Of a stretch of DNA of 64,000 bases, positions 53,792-63,624 are shown piece after piece (the stretch's first letter is position 1; each line of letters opens with the position of its first letter). Source of the DNA: Sulfitobacter indolifex (GTDB taxonomy: Bacteria > Pseudomonadota > Alphaproteobacteria > Rhodobacterales > Rhodobacteraceae); the NCBI RefSeq assembly GCF_022788655.1, contig NZ_CP084956.1:59235-123234 (forward strand), read 5' to 3'. A model generated the notes under the pieces. The model worked only from the letters and a program-made list of their open reading frames with translations. It was not told the DNA's origin and made no database searches. The position numbers and the translations under genes are program-made.

Positions 53792-55972
53792 ATGGCAAAA
53801 TCCCAAACCAAAGCGAAGATTACAAAGCCGCCGGTGGCCACTAAAACTGCTGACGCCGCCACGACCGCGATCGCAATGACCCAGGACCTCCGCATGATCC
53901 CGCTGGATCAGTTGGAACTTAGCCAGCTCAATGTGCGCAAAGTTGCGGCGAGTGCGACCGACGACGCAGAACTTCTCGCCAGTATTCGCGAAAACGGTAT
54001 CAAGCAAAACCTTGTCGTTCATGTGTTGCCTGACGGGAAATTCGCAGTGGATGCAGGTGGTCGTCGCTTGAAGGCGCTCAAGCAGCTGGCAATTGATGGT
54101 ATCATCCCGAACGATCATCCTGTCTCGTGTTTGGTCGAAGATGAGCAAAACGCGATTGTCACTTCGACAACGGAAAATCTCCAGCGCGCGGCCATGCATC
54201 CTGCAGACCAATTCGAAGCATTTGCGCAGATGATCGCCGAGGGCCGCAAAGAAGACGACATTGCACTAAAGTTTGGCGTCAGTGTTGATCTGGTGCGCCG
54301 TCGTCTCAAATTGGCCCGTATCGCGCCAGAACTTATCGAGCAATTCCGCGCCGGTGAGCTGACACTGGAATGCGTCATGGCGTTCACCTTGACCGATGAT
54401 CATGATCGTCAATTGACGGTCTGGAACGCAGTCAAAGACAGCTATCACATTCATCCGCAGTCCATCAAACGTCAGCTGACCGAGACGGCACATTCTGCCA
54501 GTTCAAGCATCGGGCGCTTTGTCGGCATTGAGGCCTATGAAGCGGCAGGTGGTGTCCTGTTACGTGACCTTTTCGACGATAATGCGGCAGCCCATATGGA
54601 AAACCCTGAGCTTCTGGAACGTCTTGCGGTCGAAAAGCTTCAAGACGCGGCAAAAGTATACGAAGCAGATTGGAAGTGGGTCGAAGTGCACTTGTCCATC
54701 GATTACGGTGCCTTCCGGAGTTTTGGGCGCGTCTATCCACAAGACATTGAACCTGATGCTGACCTGCTGGCCGAAGAGAATGCTCTGATGGCACGAGAAG
54801 AAGAACTGGCAGCGGCTAGTGACGGTGCAGATTGGACGGATGCCGAGGCAGATGAATATAACGCCATTGAGCCGCGGCTGCGCGAAATCGAAGCCCTGCA
54901 GAAGGCGCGTCAGCCCTACGCAACTGCGGATCAGGCGATCGCAGGGTGCGTCGTCACGATTGGTCATGACGGCGCATTGCGGGTCGAGAAGGGTTTGGTG
55001 CGTCCTGAGGACATTCCCGTCGCTGCGGAGCAGACTGAAGATCCCGTAGATGGTGATGCGGAGATTATTGTTACCCGCCCGAATGTGACCCTTCCGACGT
55101 CCTCAGCACCCGTTCCAGTCTCGGACCCGGCGACAACGCTGCGCAAAGCAGATGGTATCTCAGCAAGTCTGGCAGATGACCTGCGTGCTTCGCGTCAGCA
55201 TATTCTGCGCGCGCATTTGGCTGCAGATTATGACGTGGCCTTTGATGCGATGCTCTATGCATTGTGTGAACAGGCATTGTCACGTTCCTACGGAACAGAG
55301 GCGCTCAATATCTCAATCAGTCCGTTCCTGGCCCAAAACCGTGAGACCCTGCACGTCGACACGGTCGCACAAAAGATGCTTGATGCGCTGGAGCAGGATC
55401 TTGCGATCGAGTGGATGGAGCTGGAAAAACCAGACGACTTTCGAGCGATGTCCGCGCTTCCCCGGCCCCAGAAGCAAGCCTTGTTCGCTTGGGCCGTGGG
55501 TCTGGCGATCAAGCCGCAGCTTCTGTCAGACAACCACCCTACCCCGATCATCGAGGAAATTGGTGCGCGTTTGGACGTCGATGTTGCAGCCTGTTGGCGC
55601 CCGACAGCTTCGACATACTGGGGGCGGGTCAACAAAGGTCACGCGGTCTCAATGGCCCGTAAACTTGTCGGCGACGATTATGCCGAGGAACGCAGCAGAG
55701 AACGCAAAGGCGATATTGCGGCCGCGATGGAACGTGCATTCGCTGAGAATGCCGCCGAAACGGAAGGCTTTGACGCAGTGGTTGCCTCCAAAACGGCCCG
55801 CTGGCTTCCTGATGGTATGGCATTCAAGGGTGCCGATGATCTGGTGGAGACGTCCAGTTCGCCAAGTCCGTCAGACGTTGATGAAGCGGAAGATGACGGT
55901 GAAACAGACTCAGATGTTGAAGATACTGCGCCAGATGCGCTGCCAGCTTTCTTGAGCGAAACAGCAGCTTAG
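53792..55972 (+). CDS. ParB-like protein, copy 2 (full length)
   Basis: 726 residues from MAKSQTKAKI. ParB/Srx domain with NVRKVAASATDDAELLASIR and NLQRAAMHPADQFEAF, HTH KFGVSVDLVRRRLKLAR, then a long region shared with copy 1 and an acidic C-terminal tail (DVDEAEDDGETDSDVEDTA). It opens the conserved plasmid accessory block with DUF3768, the helicase and the Toprim protein. It differs from the RepB partition protein; members of this group are linked to plasmid maintenance or DNA processing, but the exact function is unknown. A terminator follows. Confidence 0.88.
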   Translation: MAKSQTKAKITKPPVATKTADAATTAIAMTQDLRMIPLDQLELSQLNVRKVAASATDDAELLASIRENGIKQNLVVHVLPDGKFAVDAGGRRLKALKQLAIDGIIPNDHPVSCLVEDEQNAIVTSTTENLQRAAMHPADQFEAFAQMIAEGRKEDDIALKFGVSVDLVRRRLKLARIAPELIEQFRAGELTLECVMAFTLTDDHDRQLTVWNAVKDSYHIHPQSIKRQLTETAHSASSSIGRFVGIEAYEAAGGVLLRDLFDDNAAAHMENPELLERLAVEKLQDAAKVYEADWKWVEVHLSIDYGAFRSFGRVYPQDIEPDADLLAEENALMAREEELAAASDGADWTDAEADEYNAIEPRLREIEALQKARQPYATADQAIAGCVVTIGHDGALRVEKGLVRPEDIPVAAEQTEDPVDGDAEIIVTRPNVTLPTSSAPVPVSDPATTLRKADGISASLADDLRASRQHILRAHLAADYDVAFDAMLYALCEQALSRSYGTEALNISISPFLAQNRETLHVDTVAQKMLDALEQDLAIEWMELEKPDDFRAMSALPRPQKQALFAWAVGLAIKPQLLSDNHPTPIIEEIGARLDVDVAACWRPTASTYWGRVNKGHAVSMARKLVGDDYAEERSRERKGDIAAAMERAFAENAAETEGFDAVVASKTARWLPDGMAFKGADDLVETSSSPSPSDVDEAEDDGETDSDVEDTAPDALPAFLSETAA

Positions 55973-56002
55973 TCCAGCACTTTCAGACAGCAGTATCTAT
56001 TT

Positions 56003-56032
56003 GGGCCGTCCTTGCAAAAAGGGCGGCCCTTT
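56003..56032 (+). terminator. Rho-independent terminator after ParB-like gene
   Basis: GGGCCGTCCTT (56003-56013) pairs with AAGGGCGGCCC (56019-56029), one G-T wobble, followed by a short T run. Confidence 0.65.
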
Positions 56033-56090
56033 CCGACTGGCGGGTGCCCCAGGCTGAAATTGGTTCAGCTCGCCTGCACGGAGACGACCC

Positions 56091-56471
56091 ATGACTACTG
56101 TATTGCAAAACAACCCTACGACCGAGGCCGCACTGATCGCAGCCCAAAACGATGCATTCCGCAAATCGATCATGTTCTTCAACGATGCTGAAGACACGCC
56201 CAAAGGTCAGTTTGTGATGACTTCCGGTGTCGCAGCCTTGGGTCCGGACGCACGTCTGGCCGCCACGCGCCAAGTGGCAGCGTTTGAGGCGTTCACGCCC
56301 GACAATGACCCCCACGGCTGGCATGAGTTTGGCGCGGTTGAGGTCTTTGGCACAACGATCTGGTTTAAAGTGGATTTGTATGACGTCAATTATGAAATGG
56401 GCTCAGATGTGCCAACTGATCCGGAACAGACGCGCCGCGTTCTGACGTTGCTTCTGCCATCAGAATACTGA
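56091..56471 (+). CDS. DUF3768 protein
   Basis: 126 residues with the DUF3768 pattern: AALIAAQNDAFRKS, FVMTSGVAALG, AFTPDNDPHGWHEFGAVEV and TIWFKVDLYD. The domain is common on alphaproteobacterial plasmids next to ParB-like and helicase genes; its function is unknown. Own ribosome site (GGAG about nine bases before ATG), flanked by hairpins on both sides. Confidence 0.85.
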   Translation: MTTVLQNNPTTEAALIAAQNDAFRKSIMFFNDAEDTPKGQFVMTSGVAALGPDARLAATRQVAAFEAFTPDNDPHGWHEFGAVEVFGTTIWFKVDLYDVNYEMGSDVPTDPEQTRRVLTLLLPSEY

Positions 56472-56500
56472 CGTCCCTTCCCTCCTGTTAATCAAATTTT

Positions 56501-56530
56501 AGGCCGCTCTCTGATTGAGGGCGGCCTTTT
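56501..56530 (+). terminator. Hairpin terminator or attenuator after DUF3768 gene
   Basis: AGGCCGC (56501-56507) pairs with GCGGCCT (56521-56527), extended by CTC/GAG inside the loop, followed by TTT. It stands 60 bases before the next start. Confidence 0.65.
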
Positions 56531-56589
56531 CCTGCTGGCGGACTTCAACGCACGAGATTGTCTCAGCAGCCGTCATAGGAGGCCACAAA

Positions 56590-56886
56590 ATGGCACAAAC
56601 ACGCGACTACAAGATCACCCTATATCCAGCGCATCGCGAAGGCGCTTTTGTCGTGACGAAGTTCACGATGATGGACAGCTACCCCGAAAAACGGCTTCAA
56701 GCTGCGGGAATGGACGACCTCATCGCGCAGGTCACCCATTTTGCGATGGAGCATGGCGAAGGCTGCCGTGCGTCCGTGCGGTGCCTCGCGGCCAGAAAGC
56801 CGCCGGGCTTCAAGAAGGCGACCGAGGATCTCTATTTCAACCTCGAGGACCGCACCGCTGAGAAGTTCAGTCGTCCAGCCGCCTGA
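56590..56886 (+). CDS. Small plasmid protein of unknown function
   Basis: 98 residues from MAQTRDYKIT, with AGGAGG nine bases upstream. Basic C-terminal half (VRCLAARKPPGFKKATEDLY). No family recognised with certainty; conserved position between DUF3768 and the helicase gene suggests a function shared with that block. Confidence 0.7.
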   Translation: MAQTRDYKITLYPAHREGAFVVTKFTMMDSYPEKRLQAAGMDDLIAQVTHFAMEHGEGCRASVRCLAARKPPGFKKATEDLYFNLEDRTAEKFSRPAA

Positions 56887-56907
56887 CATCCCCAAACCCA
56901 CAAGTAC

Positions 56908-56940
56908 AGGCGATCCGGATAAGCTGGATCGCCTCCTTTT
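56908..56940 (+). terminator. Hairpin terminator before the helicase gene
   Basis: AGGCGATCC (56908-56916) pairs perfectly with GGATCGCCT (56926-56934), then CCTTTT. A strong stem with a short T run. Confidence 0.7.
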
Positions 56941-56967
56941 CCTGCTTTCAGACATTGGAGACACGAC

Positions 56968-59900
56968 ATGAATGCACATCCCAAAACGGCTGCGCTTACC
57001 GACACTATTTACGCAAAACCGCCCTCATCTGAGACGGCGCATCGCCTAGTTGCCGCGGCAAACAGCCTTCTGCAGCATTTCGAAACTGGCAAACCCATCG
57101 ATGCCAAAACGCTTCGTACGACGATGGAGGATGCCTTCAGCGCAAGTGACACAAACGGCGCATGGGTCTGGAAGGACGCCTATGATGCCGTCGAGATCGC
57201 CCAGATCATGATGATTGCGCGCTACGGCGCATTGATGCGAAAGCAGGCCGCCTCCCCTGCCCAGTTTCTCAGCATGGTTGAACGCCTTTCCGCGCTTGCG
57301 CCCTCACACACGCGCCGTTCTGAAGACAGTGTCCGTCTGCAACAGTTCTCGACTCCCCTGCCCCTCGCAGCGATTGTTGCTGAGGCCGCAGGGTTTCGCG
57401 CAACTGACCTCGTTCTTGAGCCGTCTGCGGGTACCGGCATGCTTGCCGTATTCGGGCAGATTGCTGGCGCAGTCATCGCCCTCAACGAACTGGCTGAGGT
57501 ACGACGCGGTGTGCTGAGGTCGCTCTTTGCTAATGCTCTGGTTTCTGGACACGATGCCGCGTCCATCGACGACAGGCTTAATCGTGCGATTACACCTTCT
57601 GTCATCGTCATGAACCCGCCCTTCTCTGCCGCCCAACATGTCGACGGCAAGTTCCGCAAAGCAACCAGTCAGCACGTTCTGTCAGCTTTGGCACGCCTTG
57701 CCCCCGCTGGACGCCTCGTTGTGATCACAGGCGAAAGCTTCGCACCCAAAACCAAAAGCCATGAGTCGACCTTCAGAAGCATTGGCGAAGTCGCCGACGT
57801 TGTCTTTTCGGCAGCCATTGCTGGCAAGGTATTTGCGCGGCACGGGACGAGTATCGATACACGTCTTACGGTCATCGACAAACGATCCGCTGGCGAGGAC
57901 GTGGCATTGACTGACGCAGAAGATGTCTATCATCCGCTCTGCGAAACCACAGGTGATCTGTTGGCCGCTGTTTTGGCCAATTGCCCGGAACGGCCCAGTG
58001 TGATGCCCCCCTGCCCCACTGGCGTGCGTCAGACCGCTGCAAAACCTGCGACACGGCTCAATCTGCACGCGCTGCGCGCTGCTGCTCGCCAGGAAACCCG
58101 TGATCTCGCTGCAGAGCGCGCCAAGCATCCGTTCGACAGCGTTGATGCGTGTCCGCTTGTGTATGAACCAAAGGACTGGACCGATCCCCAAGGCTCGTTG
58201 CAGGACACGGTGTACGAGGATTATATACTACAAGCCTTCGAGATTGAGGGTGCTGCCACCCATCCAACGTCACTGGTGCAGTCCGCAGCTATGGCGTCTG
58301 TCCCGCCGCCGCTGCCTACCTATCAACCCCTCCTTCCCACTTTATTGAAGCGTGATGGTGTTTTATCGGCGCCGCAGCTTGAGAGCGTCATTTATGCGGG
58401 CCACGCCCATGCTTGTCATCTGAAGGGTTGGTTCAAGCCAAGTGAGATTGCCGGTCAGCTGGTTGCCGCGGCTGAAACCGATGAAGGTGCCTTTCGCCTG
58501 CGCAAGGGCTGGTTCCTTGGGGATGGCACTGGCTGTGGCAAAGGACGGCAAGTCGCCGGCATCATCGTCGACAATTGGCTGAACGGCCGGAAGCGTGCGG
58601 TCTGGGTCTCAAAGAGCGATAAGCTCATTGAGGACGCCAAACGCGACTGGATGGCTCTGGGTGGGCGTGAGAGCGATATTGTCCCGCTGTCGAAGTTTCG
58701 CCAAGGCAGCGATATCCGACTAGCTGAGGGCATCTTGTTTGTCACCTATGCGACGTTGCGCTCCGCAGAGCGCGAAGGCAAAGCCTCTCGCCTTGATCAG
58801 GTGGTCACATGGCTCGGTGAAGGTTTTGACGGAGTCATCGCATTCGATGAAAGCCACGCCATGGCGAATGCCGCTGGTGAGAAATCAGCACGCGGTGACA
58901 AGAAGGCATCACAGCAAGGTCTTGCGGGGCTGGCATTGCAGAACGCCGTTCCTGACGCGCGCATCCTCTACGCTTCCGCCACTGGCGCGACCGTTGTCGG
59001 CAATCTCGCCTATGCATCCCGTCTTGGCCTGTGGGGCACAGGCGATTTTCCCTTTGTGACCCAAGCCGAATTCGTGTCCTCCATGGAAGCGGGTGGCATT
59101 GCGGCGATGGAGATGATTTCGCGCGACCTCAAAGCCTTGGGGCTCTATCTCGCGCGGTCGCTGTCCTATGCTGGTGTGGAATACGACATGCTGGTTCATG
59201 ATCTGACGCCAGCCCAGGTCGCAATCTATGACAGCTATGCGGACGCGTTTCAGATCATTCACAACAATCTTGAAGCAGCGCTGGAAGCTTCAGGCATCTC
59301 GTCCGAGGGCGGCACATTGAACCCGCAAGCGAAATCCGCAGCGCGATCAGCGTTTGAAAGCAATAAGCAGCGCTTTTTCAATCACTTAATCACAGCCATG
59401 AAGTGCCCGTCTCTGATCAAAGCCATTGAGGGAGACCTCGCAGCAGGTCATGCCGCTGTCGTGCAAGTCGTCTCAACCAGCGAAGCGCTGATGGAACGTC
59501 GTCTCGATGGCATCCCCCCTTCTGAGTGGCATGATCTACAGGTCGACATCACACCAAGGGAATACGTCATGGATTATCTGGCCCATTCCTTCCCGACACA
59601 GTTGTTTGAGCCCTACACCGATGAAAACGGGGATCTGCGATCCCGTCCCGCGGTGGATGCGAGGGGCACGCCAATCATATGCCGTGAGGCCGAACAGCGG
59701 CGGGATGATCTGATCGAGCATCTTGGCGCATTGGCACCTGTGCAAGGAGCGCTGGATCAGATCCTATGGCATTTCAGCGGGGATGTGGTGGCAGAAGTCA
59801 CAGGACGCAAGCGCCGGATTGTGCGGACGTTTGAGGGGCGCCTGAAGGTCGAGAATAGACCTGCCTCCTCCAACCTCGGCGAAACCCAAGCCTTCATGGA

Positions 59901-61359
59901 TGATACCAAGCGCATCCTGGTCTTTTCAGACGCAGGTGGCACCGGGCGCTCGTATCACGCGGATCTTGGTGCGAAGAACCAGCGGTTGCGCGTGCACTAT
60001 CTGCTGGAGCCGGGCTGGAAGGCTGACAACGCGATTCAAGGTCTAGGACGCACCAACAGGACCAATCAAGCGCTGCCGCCCTTGTTTCGCCCCGTTGCCA
60101 CAAACGTCAAAGGCGAGAAGCGATTTTTGTCCACAATTGCCCGACGCCTCGACACGCTTGGTGCGATTACAAAGGGCCAACGTGAGACCGGCGGACAGAA
60201 CATGTTCCGCGCCGAGGACAATCTTGAAAGCCCCTATGCGCGCGCGGCACTGCGCCAGTTCTTCTACAAACTGCGCGCAGGTAAGATCGATGCCTGCTCT
60301 TTCGCGCGGTTTCAGGAAGTGACGGGGCTAACCCTTGATGATGCCGACGGGTGCATGAGAGAGGTCCTTCCGCCCATCCAGCAGTTCCTCAATAGGTGTC
60401 TTGCGTTGAAGATTGGCATGCAGGACGCAATCTTTGACGCCTTTGGCGAACTGCTCTCCGCGATCATCGAAGATGCGCGACAGGCGGGTACGCTAGATGT
60501 TGGTCTTGAAACCCTGCGCGCCGAACGGTTTGTGATTGTCGATCGTAAGGTCATTTTTGAGCATGAAGCGACGGCCGCGACGGCAACAGCGCTTACGATT
60601 GAACGAACGGACCGCAACGAGCCGCTGACGCTCACCAAGGCGAAGTCCATTTGCGCCAGAACGCCAAATGCAAAGCTCTGTTGGAACGCCAATTCAAAGC
60701 GTGCGGGCCTGATGACGCAGGCGCCAGCATACATGGATGAGGATGGTGTTCCGATCCGTCGGATCAAACTGCTACGTCCAATGACCTATGATTTGTTCGA
60801 ATTGGGTGAGTTCAACATGTCAAACTGGCAGGAAGTCGATGATACGACGTTTGAACAGGTCTGGCAGGCCGAGGTCGATGCCGTACCGGAGTTCACGACT
60901 TCCAAAATCACGCTGATCTGCGGCCTTCTCCTGCCGATCTGGGATCGTCTGCCTGCCGAAAATATGCGGATTTACCGTCTGCAAACCGAGGACGGTGAAC
61001 GCGCTATCGGGCGGTTGGTATCTCAGGAGCAGCTGATCAACGTTTATGCGAGACTTGGGCTCGACAATGACATCCAAATGGAGCCCGATGAAGTTCTGCG
61101 CGCCGTGATGGAGACCCGTGCCACACTGAACCTCGTAAACGGCTTCCAACTGCGCCGCTCGCTTGTCATGGGCCAGCCCAGATTGGAAGTCATCGGTGCC
61201 ACGGGCGCGATGCTCGCCGAATTGAAAACCATGGGCTGCTTTACCGAAGTGATCCAATGGAAAACGCGGGTATTTCTACCCTCAGAAAACACTGATGCAT
61301 TGACTGCCCTCTTGGCGCGCTTTCCCGTTGGCATCGCTGTCGGTGACACGGCGCAATGA
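56968..61359 (+). CDS. DNA methyltransferase-strawberry notch helicase fusion protein
   Basis: 1463 residues. The N-terminal part is an adenine-type methyltransferase: QQFSTPLPLA near 125, SAM-binding LEPSAGTGMLA near 150 and catalytic NPPF at 216-219. A superfamily 2 helicase follows: motif I as GDGTGCGKGRQ near 518, motif II DESHAMANAAG near 626, then SATGATVVGNLAYASRLGLW, and the C-terminal helicase domain with LEPGWKADNAIQGLGRTNRT near 1010-1028, all typical of the strawberry-notch group. Such fusions occur on plasmids, integrative elements and phages (DarB of phage P1 is one type) and are thought to protect incoming DNA from host restriction. That role here is inference. GGAG precedes the ATG. 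The stop overlaps the next gene (ATGA). Confidence 0.9.
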   Translation: MNAHPKTAALTDTIYAKPPSSETAHRLVAAANSLLQHFETGKPIDAKTLRTTMEDAFSASDTNGAWVWKDAYDAVEIAQIMMIARYGALMRKQAASPAQFLSMVERLSALAPSHTRRSEDSVRLQQFSTPLPLAAIVAEAAGFRATDLVLEPSAGTGMLAVFGQIAGAVIALNELAEVRRGVLRSLFANALVSGHDAASIDDRLNRAITPSVIVMNPPFSAAQHVDGKFRKATSQHVLSALARLAPAGRLVVITGESFAPKTKSHESTFRSIGEVADVVFSAAIAGKVFARHGTSIDTRLTVIDKRSAGEDVALTDAEDVYHPLCETTGDLLAAVLANCPERPSVMPPCPTGVRQTAAKPATRLNLHALRAAARQETRDLAAERAKHPFDSVDACPLVYEPKDWTDPQGSLQDTVYEDYILQAFEIEGAATHPTSLVQSAAMASVPPPLPTYQPLLPTLLKRDGVLSAPQLESVIYAGHAHACHLKGWFKPSEIAGQLVAAAETDEGAFRLRKGWFLGDGTGCGKGRQVAGIIVDNWLNGRKRAVWVSKSDKLIEDAKRDWMALGGRESDIVPLSKFRQGSDIRLAEGILFVTYATLRSAEREGKASRLDQVVTWLGEGFDGVIAFDESHAMANAAGEKSARGDKKASQQGLAGLALQNAVPDARILYASATGATVVGNLAYASRLGLWGTGDFPFVTQAEFVSSMEAGGIAAMEMISRDLKALGLYLARSLSYAGVEYDMLVHDLTPAQVAIYDSYADAFQIIHNNLEAALEASGISSEGGTLNPQAKSAARSAFESNKQRFFNHLITAMKCPSLIKAIEGDLAAGHAAVVQVVSTSEALMERRLDGIPPSEWHDLQVDITPREYVMDYLAHSFPTQLFEPYTDENGDLRSRPAVDARGTPIICREAEQRRDDLIEHLGALAPVQGALDQILWHFSGDVVAEVTGRKRRIVRTFEGRLKVENRPASSNLGETQAFMDDTKRILVFSDAGGTGRSYHADLGAKNQRLRVHYLLEPGWKADNAIQGLGRTNRTNQALPPLFRPVATNVKGEKRFLSTIARRLDTLGAITKGQRETGGQNMFRAEDNLESPYARAALRQFFYKLRAGKIDACSFARFQEVTGLTLDDADGCMREVLPPIQQFLNRCLALKIGMQDAIFDAFGELLSAIIEDARQAGTLDVGLETLRAERFVIVDRKVIFEHEATAATATALTIERTDRNEPLTLTKAKSICARTPNAKLCWNANSKRAGLMTQAPAYMDEDGVPIRRIKLLRPMTYDLFELGEFNMSNWQEVDDTTFEQVWQAEVDAVPEFTTSKITLICGLLLPIWDRLPAENMRIYRLQTEDGERAIGRLVSQEQLINVYARLGLDNDIQMEPDEVLRAVMETRATLNLVNGFQLRRSLVMGQPRLEVIGATGAMLAELKTMGCFTEVIQWKTRVFLPSENTDALTALLARFPVGIAVGDTAQ

Positions 61360-62378
61360 CGGGGCGCGTTTCGGTTGCTGAGATTGCAGCAGACCTTGGG
61401 GCGCGAGCAGAGAGTTTCTGCCGCGCCTATTTCGCGGAGGGACAGCGTCAGGGCAATTATTGGCAAGTTGGCGATACGTCAGGTGCCGCGGGCCGCAGCC
61501 TTGTTATCCGCTTGAACGCGGGAGATGGGCGCAAGCCGGGTGGCTGGACGGACTACGCCACAGGTGAATTTGGTGACCTCATTGATCTGCTGCACGCCAA
61601 GCTTGGATCACGATCCCTGCATGAAACCCTTCTTGAGGCTCAGCACTTCCTCGGAAACGCGCCGCTTCCCGAAAAACGGACGTCCAAGAGGAAGTTGAAA
61701 GATGATGGTGCGGCCGAAACCAAACGCATTGCATCAGCACGCAAGCTCTTTGCTACTGGCAGGCCTGTCTTTGGAACTGCGGCAGCGGCCTATCTGCACC
61801 GACGCGCTCTCATGCGCTTCGGGCCTGCCTTGCTCTTTCACCCACGGGTCTACCTGCGAGGTGATGACTTAGACTCAAATCATCCGTGGCACTCCCCTGC
61901 CCTTCTGGCGAAGATCACGGACAATCAAGGCAACATTACGGGATGTGCTCGGACATATCTCGATCCGACGATTGGCGGGATTGCAGATCTGCGCAATCCC
62001 AAACGGATACTGGGACAGCTTCATGGCTACGCAATTCGGTTTTGGGCAGGGTCTAATCTTGGCGATTTGATCGTCGGCGAAGGTCTTGAGAACACGCTGT
62101 CAGTTGGCACAGCCCTTCCTGAGTTCAACCTCGCCTCCTGTCTGACCGCAACGCATCTTGGCCTCTTCATTCCACCGTCAGGCATCAAGCGCATCTGGAT
62201 CGCACGAGATAACGACGTGGCGGGAGAACGCGCTGCGCAAACTCTTGCATCCAATCTGGGATTATCGGGCATTGAGTGTAGGCACTTGGTCCCAGAGCTT
62301 GGTGATTTCAACGAAGATCTGTTGGCATTTGGCAGAGTCGGGCTTCGCAACACGCTTCTTGCAGCCATGAAGGGATAA
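61356..62378 (+). CDS. Toprim-domain primase-like protein (DUF7146)
   Basis: 340 residues. The N-terminal half is a CHC2/primase-like plasmid domain (GGWTDYATGEFGDLIDLLHA); the C-terminal Toprim fold shows the acidic motif LIVGEGLENTLS and the D-x-D motif WIARDNDVAGERAAQ. Toprim proteins of this type act as primases or nucleases in plasmid replication or transfer. Translationally coupled to the helicase by ATGA. Confidence 0.87.
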   Translation: MTGRVSVAEIAADLGARAESFCRAYFAEGQRQGNYWQVGDTSGAAGRSLVIRLNAGDGRKPGGWTDYATGEFGDLIDLLHAKLGSRSLHETLLEAQHFLGNAPLPEKRTSKRKLKDDGAAETKRIASARKLFATGRPVFGTAAAAYLHRRALMRFGPALLFHPRVYLRGDDLDSNHPWHSPALLAKITDNQGNITGCARTYLDPTIGGIADLRNPKRILGQLHGYAIRFWAGSNLGDLIVGEGLENTLSVGTALPEFNLASCLTATHLGLFIPPSGIKRIWIARDNDVAGERAAQTLASNLGLSGIECRHLVPELGDFNEDLLAFGRVGLRNTLLAAMKG

Positions 62379-62709
62379 GTGTCTGAGAATATGAGGTAAA
62401 GCGTAGTCTTTGGGGTGTATTTTGTCAGTGGCAGGCGTTCCAAAACGTTCAATCCGATCCCGTTTGGATAAGGGGAGCGATGGGCCTACGGGTCGGAGCT
62501 GAGTGCTCCTCGCTCAAACCGCAATGCGCCCCCATCAGAAAATTCCCCTGCCCCGCCAAAGAAAGAAGGCGGGCCATTCCTCGCGAAACAATTTTCTGCC
62601 GTGTGCGCATTCTCCGCTGCGCTGCGATCCAAAGGGATGCGGTCCGGTCGCCGCCGGCCCTGTTATCGCCCAATCCAAATCGGGTCAGATCAAACAGAGG
62701 AACAAGACC
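62379..62709. promoter_or_regulatory. Leader of the DUF2493 gene with nested inverted repeats
   Basis: An outer pair CAGAAAATT (62536-62544)/AATTTTCTG (62590-62598) encloses an inner pair CCCGCC (62552-62557)/GGCGGG (62568-62573). The frame open through this region to 62503 is less convincing as coding than the start at 62710. The nested arrangement suggests an RNA structure or protein-binding site. GAGGAA lies before the ATG. Confidence 0.5.
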
Positions 62710-63624
62710 ATGCCCCTTCAAGACAAAACCAACCCCGAAGATCACGGCCTCACATCCGCAATCCTCGACCACCTCGCTCTTCATGGCGCAAAGCCCGGAC
62801 CAGATGAGACCGATCATCGCCCCCTGCCCCAGCCGGATCAGGTCGAACTCGCCATGGCGACGCTCTTTGACACCACCATCAGCCTGCTCGACGACAGTCA
62901 GTTGGAAGACAACCTCGAAGAAATGCTCTGGTCCCTCACCTCGCTGTTTCATCGCCGCCTCACCCATCTGCAAAGGCGTCTTGATGACAATGAATGCGAT
63001 GTCCGTGAAAGCATGAGCGCGCAAGACGGCTCCGAGGTCGCCTCGGTCGAGCTGGAACGCCTGCAAATGATCGGGTTGAAGCTCTGGGACCACCGCGACG
63101 CCTTCGAGCAAATGCGCGATCTGGCTTGTGACCACTTCTCAGCTGCGACAGGTTCGCCTTGGATGCCCCGAACCGGATCAAAGGTTTCGCACAGAGGTCT
63201 GACATCCGCAGTCGTAGACAGTCGGGCCTTTCTGTCAGCCAAGCGCCGCAAAGAAACCGAAGTGCATTGCCCTGAAGGCACCCGCATCGCGTTCTCAGGC
63301 GGGGACTATCAAGCCTACGATCTCATTTGGGCCGTTCTTGATGCGACGCATCAGAAATACCCTGACATGGTCTTGCTGCATGGTGGTACGCCCAAAGGAG
63401 CCGAGATGATCGCAGCGCGTTGGGCAGATGCACGGGGTGTAACGCAGGTGGTGTTCAAGCCCGACTGGAAAAGCCACGGCAAAGCAGCCCCCTTCAAGCG
63501 CAACGACAAGATGTTGGAAATCCTACCTCAGGGTCTCATCGCAACGCCAGGGTCAGGGATCACCGAGAACATCGTCGACAAAGCACGCAAGCTCGGGATC
63601 CGCGTGAAGAGGATTGGGGTGTAG
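62710..63624 (+). CDS. DUF2493 (SLOG/YspA-type) protein
   Basis: 304 residues from MPLQDKTNPE. The N-terminal 170 residues are helical and family-specific; the C-terminal part is the SLOG-like Rossmann domain with IAFSGGDYQAYDLIWAVLDA, LLHGGTPKGAEMIAARWADA and the tail ATPGSGITENIVDKARKLGI. SLOG domains bind nucleotide-derived ligands. Common on alphaproteobacterial plasmids; function unknown. Confidence 0.87.
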   Translation: MPLQDKTNPEDHGLTSAILDHLALHGAKPGPDETDHRPLPQPDQVELAMATLFDTTISLLDDSQLEDNLEEMLWSLTSLFHRRLTHLQRRLDDNECDVRESMSAQDGSEVASVELERLQMIGLKLWDHRDAFEQMRDLACDHFSAATGSPWMPRTGSKVSHRGLTSAVVDSRAFLSAKRRKETEVHCPEGTRIAFSGGDYQAYDLIWAVLDATHQKYPDMVLLHGGTPKGAEMIAARWADARGVTQVVFKPDWKSHGKAAPFKRNDKMLEILPQGLIATPGSGITENIVDKARKLGIRVKRIGV

